Below, piece after piece: positions 7,370 to 14,026 of a DNA stretch of 19,505 nt. The position numbers and the translations under genes were made by a program. The stretch comes from an uncultured Desulfovibrio sp. Its GTDB lineage: Bacteria > Desulfobacterota > Desulfovibrionia > Desulfovibrionales > Desulfovibrionaceae. The stretch spans positions 1-19,505 of the forward strand of contig URBN01000035.1 in assembly GCA_900546145.1 (NCBI GenBank), read 5' to 3'. The notes under the pieces are model-generated. The model ran no database searches. It was not told where the DNA came from and worked only from the letters and a program-made list of their open reading frames with translations. Position 1 is the stretch's first letter, and every line of letters starts with the position of its first letter.

Positions 7370-8041
7370 TTACCGGATCTGTTTCAGTTCCGCGGAGAGG
7401 CTGTCCTGTCCGAAGCGGATGACGACGTAGCCGCCCTCTCCCAGCATGCCGGGGTTGATAATCCTGGTTTTCCCGATGCTGTCCTCAGCCATGGATTCAT
7501 GGATGTGTCCGCAGATGCAGAGTTCGGGCTGCACGTTTTCGATGAAGGAGCGCACGGCTTCGGAGCCCACGTGCATACCGTTTGTGAGGCGGTCGCAGGC
7601 CGTGTCCTTCGGCGGGTTGTGGGAAGCGAGAATGAGGTGGCCGCAGAGCCGGGCTTCTTCCGTGAGGGGGCTGAGCCAGGCGCGGTACTGATCCTCGGTG
7701 AATTCGAGGGGGGTGTGCCCGGGCGTGGGCGTGGAGCCACCGAGCCCCAGGACGGAAACTCCCGGCGCCAGTCCGGTTATCTTTGCGTGGATATTGCAGT
7801 CCTGATCCGTGAGCCAGTCATTCACGGAAGATTTATCCAGGTTGCCGGCCTGCGCGAGGACCCGGGGACAGCGGGCACGCAGCACCTGCATAATCGGAGC
7901 AGCCTTCTCCGCGCCGCCGTAGTTTGTCAGATCGCCGGTGACAATGATGCCCTCCGCTTCCGCCAGTTCAGGGATGCTGTCAAAAGGGGCGTACTTTTCG
8001 TGAATATCGCCGAAAGCTATCCAGACGTGATTCTGAGACAT
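7370..8041 (-). CDS. calcineurin-like metallophosphoesterase (YfcE-like)
   Basis: This 223-residue protein consists of one metallophosphoesterase domain. All metal-binding motifs are present in order: D12-x-H14 (GDIH), D37 (GDLTN), N67 (GNLD), H141 (SHNPP), and H179 and H181 (GHIHE). The third motif has Leu where the general consensus is GNHD; small YfcE-type phosphodiesterases often lack that His, so this need not mean inactivity. The closing INPGMLGEGGYVVI segment is also typical of the YfcE-like group. It probably hydrolyses a phosphodiester or phosphomonoester in the cytoplasm; substrate unknown. Start: ATG at 8041 with GAAAGG about eight bases ahead. The 402-base upstream spacer carries palindromes that could control it. 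Confidence 0.92.
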   Translation of the reverse strand: MSQNHVWIAFGDIHEKYAPFDSIPELAEAEGIIVTGDLTNYGGAEKAAPIMQVLRARCPRVLAQAGNLDKSSVNDWLTDQDCNIHAKITGLAPGVSVLGLGGSTPTPGHTPLEFTEDQYRAWLSPLTEEARLCGHLILASHNPPKDTACDRLTNGMHVGSEAVRSFIENVQPELCICGHIHESMAEDSIGKTRIINPGMLGEGGYVVIRFGQDSLSAELKQIR

Positions 8042-8127
8042 AGTTCTGCCTTTCGTTGGAAGTTAAACCTCTACTCTGAGATTGCCCCCGAATGAAGGAT
8101 CTGGCAAGCGTCTTCCCGCCGTTTCTG

Positions 8128-8143
8128 ACGTCTCCGGAGACGT
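8128..8143. repeat. 16-bp perfect palindrome
   Basis: ACGTCTCCGGAGACGT reads the same on both strands without a spacer, 87 bases upstream of the phosphoesterase start. Length and position fit a dimeric regulator's operator, but no binding protein can be assigned. Confidence 0.6.
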
Positions 8144-8233
8144 GGTCATGACGAAAGCCCACTGCGCTCTTTTCCCCGATGGGCCGGGAGGCCATCAGCT
8201 GCTGTTTTCTGTCCTGTCTCCGTCGGGCTGTCG

Positions 8234-8270
8234 TTATCTCCATCATATATCAACAAAATGATGGAGATAA
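8234..8270. repeat. 13-bp perfect inverted repeat with 11-base spacer, in a nested array
   Basis: TTATCTCCATCAT (8234-8246) and ATGATGGAGATAA (8258-8270) are exact reverse complements separated by 11 AT-rich bases. A further copy of the right arm, ATGACGGAGATA, lies at 8278-8289, and its complement core TCTCCGTC lies to the left just before 8225. There are thus two nested pairs of arms. No T-run follows on either strand, so it reads better as an operator array than as a terminator. Confidence 0.7.
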
Positions 8271-8443
8271 TACGGAAATGACGGAGATACCGCTGAGAAG
8301 ATCCTGGCCGGGGAGCAGGCGCGGGCGGCTCTTCTCAGGGATCGTCCGGTTTCAGCTCTCTGCCCCTGAGCGTCCGCAGGCTGCGCATCCGGCGCCCTTT
8401 CCATCCTGTCCCGTCCCACGCGGCCGCGGCTTTACGCGCGGTT

Positions 8444-10069
8444 TTAGGACGGATCCTGCTCGTCCTTTTTCGTCATCATGCGGATGTAGACCATCATTTC
8501 CTTATAAGAGGAGACGTAAAGCTTCGAGTAAATGTTTCTGTTATGCGTGCGGATGGTGTTGATCGAAAGGTTGAGCCTGCCCGCTATTTCATGCGAGTTC
8601 AGCCCGGCCGCGTACATATCGAAGACCTGCCGCTCCGCCCTGGAGAGCGTTTTAATCTGTTCGATGAAGGTCAGGTAGGGGGTGATGTCAGCCTGATGCC
8701 CGGCCTTTTCCTTTTTCCCTATGGCGAGTTCGCGTTCCTTCTGCTGCGCGAGAAGTTTCTGTTCCTTTTCCTTCATGTACGCGAAGAGATCATCAATTTC
8801 CCTGACATTGGTGCTGTCCGTGGCGCCGCCTTCGCGGACGCGCTGTATGCCGAGCAGCAGGGGCGAGGTATACCTGTGCGCGAGGACAAGGGAAACAACG
8901 AAGGAGATGCCGAGGAAGAGCAGGAAAAAGCATCCGATGATGGCGTAGCGCTTCAGGCAGAAGCTGATCGCCCTGTCCCGCGGCGTGAGCGCGGCGACGA
9001 CCCATGTGCCGCTCTGCCCCGGCAGGGAAATGGGGGCCAGATGCAGGGGCCTGTCGAGGCCCACATAATCCAGATCTCCTCCCGTGTAGCGGTTGAAATT
9101 CGTTCCGGTGGAAACGGCAAAGTCGACAGGCGTTTTGAATTGCCCGGCATTTGTTCCGCTTGTGAAACCGCTACCCACGCGAAGCAGGGCGCCGCCGGCC
9201 GTTTCGTTCTTCAGGGCCAGCACGCCCAGCAGGCCCTTCGCCTCGTGCTGGGGAAGCCTGTGTGTCAGGCGGTACAAGAGAGAGTTTATCTCGAGGCCGC
9301 AGATCCCGTAGACGGTTCCATCGCTGCCGCGCAGCGGGACGGAAAGAAGCATGATTCTTTCCCAAGTGCCCGGCAGGGGAATCAGCCCGGAAAGAAAATA
9401 CCCCCGGGCCGCATCCGGGTTATCAGCCGCCGCCTTCAGAAGTTCCCGGTAGAAAGGAAGCTTCCTGACGTTGAACTCGAGATTCCAGTTGTTGTGAAGC
9501 TCGATTTTGTGCCGCTGCGAGAGCCCTGGCTGGCCTCTGACAAGGAAGAGCTGGGGATCCACAGGTTCGGTGACAGTGATATGACCGATTTTCAGATAGA
9601 CGCCGGCGCGGGAATCCCCGGAGCCGGGAAGCGCGCTGTTGACCGTCGCGTCCAGAATGACGAAGCTGGCGCTGCAGTCCGACTGCAGGAGGACGTTCCG
9701 TAACCAGAAGACGGATTTGTTCTCGAGGGTTCCTATTTCCACGGGATTGTCGGAAACCCGGCTGAAGGGGATGCCGTCCGCCCTGAGTGTCCGCTCGATC
9801 ATTTCGGACAGTTTCTGTCCGAGCAGAATGGCCCTTGCCGCGGCGGAACTCATCTGATCGGAAACGCTGCGCTCATAACTTATGATATAGGAATCGAGGG
9901 CCCTTCCGATCTCCTTCTGGGGCATGGGACAGAGCCCGAACGAGATGAGGAGCGGAATGAGGCAGGTCAGCAGAATGGTGCTCAGGATGAAGAAGTAGAG
10001 AAGCACCCTCCCCCGCAGGGTCAGAGCAAACGGCCTGTTCCGGAAGATTTTCCGCAGGATGCCTCTCAT
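8444..10069 (-). CDS. membrane-spanning sensor with LuxR-type DNA-binding domain
   Basis: This 541-residue one-component regulator spans the inner membrane. A basic N-terminus (residues 1-20) precedes the first membrane helix (about 21-46). A large periplasmic sensor follows (about 47-372), then a second helix (about 374-397). A charged, coiled-coil-like cytoplasmic linker (about 425-458) leads to a C-terminal LuxR/FixJ-type helix-turn-helix (about 474-530: LSRAERQVFDMYAAGLNSHEIAGRLNLS..., then NTIRTHNRNIYSKL). The periplasmic part has a Cache-like segment (LSVPLRGSDGTVYGICGLEI, 242-261). There is no receiver or kinase domain, so signal and DNA binding are in one chain. It starts six bases after the stop of the solute-binding lipoprotein gene, with its ribosome binding site inside that gene's end, implying coupled translation. 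Targets are unknown; autoregulation is plausible. Confidence 0.9.
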   Translation of the reverse strand: MRGILRKIFRNRPFALTLRGRVLLYFFILSTILLTCLIPLLISFGLCPMPQKEIGRALDSYIISYERSVSDQMSSAAARAILLGQKLSEMIERTLRADGIPFSRVSDNPVEIGTLENKSVFWLRNVLLQSDCSASFVILDATVNSALPGSGDSRAGVYLKIGHITVTEPVDPQLFLVRGQPGLSQRHKIELHNNWNLEFNVRKLPFYRELLKAAADNPDAARGYFLSGLIPLPGTWERIMLLSVPLRGSDGTVYGICGLEINSLLYRLTHRLPQHEAKGLLGVLALKNETAGGALLRVGSGFTSGTNAGQFKTPVDFAVSTGTNFNRYTGGDLDYVGLDRPLHLAPISLPGQSGTWVVAALTPRDRAISFCLKRYAIIGCFFLLFLGISFVVSLVLAHRYTSPLLLGIQRVREGGATDSTNVREIDDLFAYMKEKEQKLLAQQKERELAIGKKEKAGHQADITPYLTFIEQIKTLSRAERQVFDMYAAGLNSHEIAGRLNLSINTIRTHNRNIYSKLYVSSYKEMMVYIRMMTKKDEQDPS

Positions 10070-10075
10070 GATGTC

Positions 10076-11464
10076 CTACCTTCCCCTCCGCGGGCTGAGG
10101 TTCCGGGCTGTTTCCTCCATTGTCACTGCCGTGAAGTCCGGCGGGAGGTTTCCGGAGGACATGTTCTTCCTGTAGTTTCCGAATGCGTCGAGCATGGCAG
10201 AGGCAAAGCCGAATTCGATACCCGCGTATCCCTCAAAGACCGGCGGCCGGTAAAAGGACGAATTCGCGTAAATGTCCAGCATTACTTTATACTGATCCCT
10301 GTGCCTGTTATCAGGAAATTCCGCCCCGCCTTCCCTGCCGATCCGTTCGAGCGCCTTCTTCGTGACAGGATAATACCCGCAGCGGATGGCGAACGGGAGG
10401 TTGATGTCTTCAGAGGCAAGCCACCTGCAGAATATGGACGCCGCGTATTCACGATCGGGCGTGGACTTGAGCGTGCAGAGCCCTACCCCGCGCTGTATGG
10501 CAAGCGGTTTTGCCCCCCTGAAGAGCGGAACCGGCAGCATGACAAGGCGCAGCGGAACGGTCGTGTTGTCGGCAAAGGTAACGGTATCCTTGAAGTACAT
10601 GACGGATGCCGATGAGCCGATGCCGCAGACCGCTTCGCCGATCATCATGGCCTTGGTGCAGTATCCCGGGGACAGGTTGACTTCGCCTTTAAGCGCGGCC
10701 CGGGCCAGAGGCGTCCAGATTTTTTTCAGAACGGGACTCTCCCAGCTGATGCTGCCGCCTGAGAAGAAGGAATCGCCCAGGGCCTCGGTATTGATCATAA
10801 AATAATGCAGCCAGTCGTCGTACTTGAAAAACGCTTTGCCTCCTGACCACTGGTAATATTTGTCAGCCGCGCTGAACATGCCTTCCCATGTGGCGAGATC
10901 CTCGTAGGTGACGCCCGTGTCCCTGCTGAATTTGTCGAAAATGGAGGCGTTGACGTAAAGAATGTTGGTGGATTTGGTGATCGGGAAAACCCGCAGGCCG
11001 CCATCAAGGACGCCTTCTTCCAGAAATCCGGGAACAAAGGCTTCCTTCTCCTTTTCTGAAAACCATGCGTTCCAGTCGAGCACCCTGCTGCTGCCCATGG
11101 CCGCCAGTGTCTTGGGGTAGCAGACGAAAAGGTCGGGGAGATCACCGGATCCGGGCTGCAGGCGCGCTGCGGAGACGAGAGCGGAGTGGATGGCCGTGGA
11201 GTTCGATACGGATGTCACTTCGATGACGATGCCCCGCTCCTTTCCCTCTGTCCTGTTGAAGCGCTCGACGAGATCATTCATGGGAGATTCTGTCTGCGCC
11301 CCGTAGACATGCCACATGGTCAGCGTGATCGGATAATCCCGTGAAAGGGGATCGCTGTCGCAGGAAGGGAGCAGACAGAAAAGGAGGAGCAGAACAAGGA
11401 CGAGGCCCCTGTTTCCGGGCTGGGAAGAACTTCTTCTACCGAGAGGAATGCATGGGCCGCTCAT
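10076..11464 (-). CDS. extracellular solute-binding lipoprotein (family 1-like)
   Basis: This 462-residue protein has a basic leader, a hydrophobic core (LVLVLLLLFCLLPS) and a lipobox-like LPSC with Cys35 as the probable lipidated residue. Asp36 at +2 is the known inner-membrane retention signal of the Lol pathway. The mature part begins ITLTMWHVYGAQTESPMNDLVERFN, the usual opening of sugar-type ABC solute-binding proteins, and continues with YPKTLAAMG, FPITKSTNILYVN and a late W/Y-rich region. Length fits the family (about 400-450 residues mature). No permease or ATPase gene lies within the window; the partner is the membrane LuxR regulator directly downstream. I infer a sensing rather than transport role. 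Ligand unknown, possibly a sugar or sugar-like solute. Start: ATG at 11464 with AAGGAG about ten bases upstream, slightly long. Confidence 0.9.
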   Translation of the reverse strand: MSGPCIPLGRRSSSQPGNRGLVLVLLLLFCLLPSCDSDPLSRDYPITLTMWHVYGAQTESPMNDLVERFNRTEGKERGIVIEVTSVSNSTAIHSALVSAARLQPGSGDLPDLFVCYPKTLAAMGSSRVLDWNAWFSEKEKEAFVPGFLEEGVLDGGLRVFPITKSTNILYVNASIFDKFSRDTGVTYEDLATWEGMFSAADKYYQWSGGKAFFKYDDWLHYFMINTEALGDSFFSGGSISWESPVLKKIWTPLARAALKGEVNLSPGYCTKAMMIGEAVCGIGSSASVMYFKDTVTFADNTTVPLRLVMLPVPLFRGAKPLAIQRGVGLCTLKSTPDREYAASIFCRWLASEDINLPFAIRCGYYPVTKKALERIGREGGAEFPDNRHRDQYKVMLDIYANSSFYRPPVFEGYAGIEFGFASAMLDAFGNYRKNMSSGNLPPDFTAVTMEETARNLSPRRGR

Positions 11465-11615
11465 CAGGATCTTTCTCCTTTTTCCCGGCCGCGGTCTGGC
11501 CCTGCGGCGCGTCCCCGGACGGAAAGCCGTTTTTGTCCTGCCGGTTCTCCGATTGTGCCCGGCGGGTCGTCAGAAAGATGATTTTCTCTATCTATAGCGG
11601 TATTTTTTGCAGAAG

Positions 11616-11630
11616 TCATTACGGAGATGA
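11616..11630. promoter_or_regulatory. candidate operator-like box in the divergent spacer
   Basis: TCATTACGGAGATGA has symmetrical ends (TCAT/ATGA). It shares CGGAGAT, and 10 of 12 bases overall, with the ATGACGGAGATA element at 8278-8289. It lies in the 260-base spacer between the divergently transcribed lipoprotein-LuxR operon (start 11464) and the TMEM43-family gene (start 11725). The spacer also has AT-rich promoter-like stretches (for example 11580-11610), but no convincing -35/-10 pair. Confidence 0.3.
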
Positions 11631-11724
11631 TTTATTCCTGTAACGCTTTGTGCATACTGCTGTTACGAAAACGGGCGTCAGAGGCAGAAACTGAGTCTAT
11701 CTACTTTTACGGAAGGAGTGAAAT

Positions 11725-12954
11725 ATGTCCGACAATGACAGCTTTACCGAAACCACAAGTACCAGCTGGGGCTCACGGCTTGGCAGTTCCTTCGGGGGAA
11801 TCGGCGTGGGCATCGTCCTCTTCATTGCGGCGACGGCCCTTCTGTACTGGAACGAGGGCCGCGCTGTCCGCACGGGCGACGCCATAGCCGAGGCGCAGCT
11901 TGCCACCGTCCTTCTGCCCTCCATAAGCAAAGTCGATCCCGCCTTTGAGGGGAAGACCGTGTACGCGACCGGACGGGCGGTGACGAAGGACGTGCTGACA
12001 GACCCCGACTTCGGCGTGAAGGTCAACGCCATCGGGCTGAACCGCAAGGCCGAATTTTATCAGTGGACCCAGCAGTCGAAGTCCGAAACGAAGAAGAAGC
12101 TCGGCGGCGGTGAGGAAACCGTCATCACGTATACCTACTCAAAAAAGTGGGTTTCCTCTCCTGTGGATTCCCAGAGCTTCAAGAGCCCTTCCGGACATGA
12201 GAATACGGTCCGCGTCCAGACGGATTCGCAGAAGTTCATGGCGGATAACGTCACCTTCGGCGCCTACCGCCTCCCAAAGTTTCTGGTTAAGTCCATTTCC
12301 GGCGCAAAGCCCCTCGACATCAGTATGACGGAAGAACAGCGCGCTGAGCTGCAGAAGAAGCTCTTCTCCCGCGACCCGAATCCCTCTGCCCAGAGCGCCG
12401 GCGGTCCGACCACCATGGTGCACACCCAGGGCAACATGCTGTACTTCGGCCGCTCTCCCAGTGAGCCCCGCGTGGGCGACGTGCGCCTGACCTTCACTGA
12501 GATTCCCCAGAACGATATTTCCATCATCGCCACGGTTTCCGGCAGTACCTTTAAGCAGTTCCGCGCTTCCAACGGCAATACTTTCTCGAAGCTCAGCATG
12601 GGCGAGCAGGATATGAACGCCATGTTTGACGCAGCGAAGAGCTCCAACAGCATCATGACCTGGGTTCTGCGTCTCGCCGGCATCCTGCTCTGCATCGGCG
12701 GTATCAGGATGCTCGTGGCTCCCCTGCAGGTGCTGGCTGACGTCGTTCCTTTCATCGGCAGCATCGTGGGCCTCGGCACCAGCCTCGTCTCCGGCGTTAT
12801 CGGAACGGCCTGGTCGCTCCTGGTCATCGCCTTTTCCTGGATTCGTTTCCGCCCCGTGCTCGGTGTCTGCCTGCTCGGTGCCGCCCTTCTGCTCTGCGCC
12901 GCCCTCATTCTGAGAGCCCGCGCCAGAAAGAAGCAGGCTCCCGCGAGAAGCTGA
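11725..12954 (+). CDS. TMEM43 (LUMA) family membrane protein
   Basis: This 409-residue protein matches the TMEM43 layout: a short polar N-terminus, one membrane helix (about 23-42, GGIGVGIVLFIAATALL), a large extramembrane domain (about 45-305), and a C-terminal cluster of about four helices (310-396) with a basic tail (RARARKKQAPARS). After the first helix the motif LYWNEGRAVRT is characteristic of the family, which runs from bacteria to the human nuclear-envelope protein LUMA. The extramembrane part contains the family-like IGLNRKAEFYQW and KWVSSPVDSQSF segments. Biochemical role is unknown. Start: ATG at 11725 after GGAAGGAG with six bases spacing. It heads a same-strand series with LemA and a DUF2207 protein, a hairpin intervening, so the three are likely functionally linked in the envelope. 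Confidence 0.88.
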   Translation: MSDNDSFTETTSTSWGSRLGSSFGGIGVGIVLFIAATALLYWNEGRAVRTGDAIAEAQLATVLLPSISKVDPAFEGKTVYATGRAVTKDVLTDPDFGVKVNAIGLNRKAEFYQWTQQSKSETKKKLGGGEETVITYTYSKKWVSSPVDSQSFKSPSGHENTVRVQTDSQKFMADNVTFGAYRLPKFLVKSISGAKPLDISMTEEQRAELQKKLFSRDPNPSAQSAGGPTTMVHTQGNMLYFGRSPSEPRVGDVRLTFTEIPQNDISIIATVSGSTFKQFRASNGNTFSKLSMGEQDMNAMFDAAKSSNSIMTWVLRLAGILLCIGGIRMLVAPLQVLADVVPFIGSIVGLGTSLVSGVIGTAWSLLVIAFSWIRFRPVLGVCLLGAALLLCAALILRARARKKQAPARS

Positions 12955-12969
12955 CATTCCTTACCCCGC

Positions 12970-13020
12970 CCGGGTTTCCCTGACAGCCCTCCAAAGCTGG
13001 CAAAAAACGGGGAAACCCGG
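12970..13020 (+). terminator. long inverted repeat between TMEM43-family gene and lemA
   Basis: CCGGGTTTCCC (12970-12980) and GGGAAACCCGG (13010-13020) pair over 11 perfect positions. The 29-base loop contains a small inner CAGC/GCTG stem. It sits 16 bases after the TMEM43-family stop. No T-run follows on the plus strand (CATATTTGCC), so it may be a weak or Rho-assisted terminator, an mRNA-stabilising hairpin or an operator ahead of lemA. Confidence 0.45.
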
Positions 13021-13083
13021 CATATTTGCCAGAAGGGGCGTGTGGCAGAGCGCGCCTGAAAAAAATCAGATGGAGATTACACC

Positions 13084-13752
13084 ATGCTCATTGCCCTCGT
13101 TGTGTCTGCCGGCATTCTCCTGTTTTTGTGCCTCTTCCTCATCGCGTACTACAATAAATTAGTCCGCGGCCGGAACCTTGTGGAGGAGGCCTGGAGCGGC
13201 ATCAGCGTTCAGCTCAAACGGCGCCATGACCTCATCCCCTCGCTGGTCAACACGGTCAGGGGCTACGCGCAGCATGAGTCTGCCGTCCTCCGGGAAGTGA
13301 CCGAGGCCCGCGCCTATGCCCTGGCCGCCTCTTCCGGAGCCGTGCAGGATGTCGCGCAGGCCGAAAGCGTCCTGAACCGGGCCCTGCGTTCCCTGTTCGC
13401 TGTCTCTGAAAATTATCCCCAGCTCAGGGCCAGCGAAAACTTCCTTCAGCTCCAGGAGCAGCTCGCTGAACTCGAAGACGCAATCCAGGCATCCCGCCGC
13501 TACTACAACGGGACGGCCCGCGATCAGAATGATAACGTCCTCCAGTTCCCCGGCAACCTGATTGCCAGGCTTTTCAGCTTCAACAGGGTTGAGTACTTCG
13601 AACTGGACAGTGAGGAGGATCGCCGCGTTCCCGAAGTGAATTTCGATACCGGCACCGCTCCCGCTCCGGCGCCGGCCGTTTCCCGGACAGAGGCCGAATC
13701 CCCAAAACAGGAATCCGGCCTCCAGAATCAGGGCCGCAGAATAGGTTTTTAG
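13084..13752 (+). CDS. lemA: LemA family protein
   Basis: This 222-residue protein starts with one membrane helix (residues about 2-22) followed by the LemA signature YYNKLVRGRNLVEEAWSGIS and QLKRRHDLIPSLVNTVRGYAQHE. Long helices continue (AESVLNRALRSLFAVSENYPQL, LQLQEQLAELEDAIQASRRYYN). The family end FPGNLIARLFSFNRVEYFEL precedes a low-complexity Pro/Ala tail (APAPAPAVS) and a basic end. LemA proteins are inner-membrane proteins with a helical bundle outside the cytoplasm; their function is unresolved, with links to envelope stress. Start: ATG at 13084 with GGAG eight bases ahead. It lies between a TMEM43-family gene and a DUF2207 gene; LemA-DUF2207 pairing is common in bacteria. The 274 bases to the next start suggest separate promoters or a long leader. 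Confidence 0.95.
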   Translation: MLIALVVSAGILLFLCLFLIAYYNKLVRGRNLVEEAWSGISVQLKRRHDLIPSLVNTVRGYAQHESAVLREVTEARAYALAASSGAVQDVAQAESVLNRALRSLFAVSENYPQLRASENFLQLQEQLAELEDAIQASRRYYNGTARDQNDNVLQFPGNLIARLFSFNRVEYFELDSEEDRRVPEVNFDTGTAPAPAPAVSRTEAESPKQESGLQNQGRRIGF

Positions 13753-13820
13753 AAGACGCGCTTCTGACCGGGCTGAATGCTGAATATTAAAGCAAAAGAT
13801 GAAGAACGCTCTTCCATCAT

Positions 13821-13862
13821 CCCTGTAATATAGGTTAATAGGCTGAATTCATGTAATATATG
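13821..13862 (+). promoter_or_regulatory. AT-rich promoter-like stretch with twin TGTAATATA boxes
   Basis: The spacer between lemA and the DUF2207 gene has a short AT-rich island with the 9-base direct repeat TGTAATATA at 13824-13832 and 13852-13860, spaced 28 bases apart. TTAATA (13835-13840) with TATATG (13857-13862) gives a weak -35/-10 pair at 16 bases. It probably marks the DUF2207 promoter or a regulator site; no exact element is assignable. Confidence 0.3.
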
Positions 13863-14016
13863 AGAGAATATCGGACACATCGGGACAATGCCGGTGTGCC
13901 AGGGAAATATGTCTCAGAGCTCCGGCTTCACCACAGACCGGGAAAAACGCCCCGGGCCATTCCCGCTGCGGAAGACGCTGGCCGGGGAATCCGCCGGACA
14001 TGACCATCCGGGACAC

Positions 14017-14022
14017 AGGAGG
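14017..14022 (+). promoter_or_regulatory. ribosome binding site fixing the DUF2207 start
   Basis: AGGAGG at 14017-14022 is four bases before the ATG at 14027. The frame is open back to an ATG at 14000, but that start would place nine extra residues ahead of a textbook signal peptide (MKRTLIIFLMLLAMAFPALS) and has no such site. Confidence 0.8.
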
Positions 14023-14026
14023 CCTG

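Larger units (their letters stand above)
8042..8443. other. 402-base non-coding spacer rich in inverted repeats
   Basis: No reading frame here has a credible ribosome binding site or protein-like content. The stretch lies between the end of the LuxR-type regulator (8444) and the start of the phosphoesterase (8041), both on the minus strand. It should hold the phosphoesterase promoter. It contains a 16-bp palindrome (8128-8143) and nested inverted repeats (8234-8270 and flanks). I see no clear terminator with a U-tract for the regulator operon. Confidence 0.6.

Noticed and set aside
7178..8095. 305-codon plus-strand frame covering the phosphoesterase
   Set aside because: The minus-strand frame holds all metallophosphoesterase motifs in order; the plus-strand product matches nothing and starts inside a terminator hairpin.
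8234..8270. possible intrinsic terminator or terminal inverted repeats of a small mobile element
   Set aside because: No T-run follows on either strand, no target-site duplication or internal gene is visible, and the loop is only 11 bases.
8543..9703. 386-codon plus-strand frame
   Set aside because: It lies wholly opposite the LuxR-type regulator. The minus-strand protein has membrane helices and a clear helix-turn-helix, while the plus-strand product is Gly/Arg/Glu-rich with no motif.
12139..12957. 272-codon minus-strand frame
   Set aside because: It is a shadow of the TMEM43-family gene; Ala/Gly/His/Glu-rich nonsense composition and no start signal.
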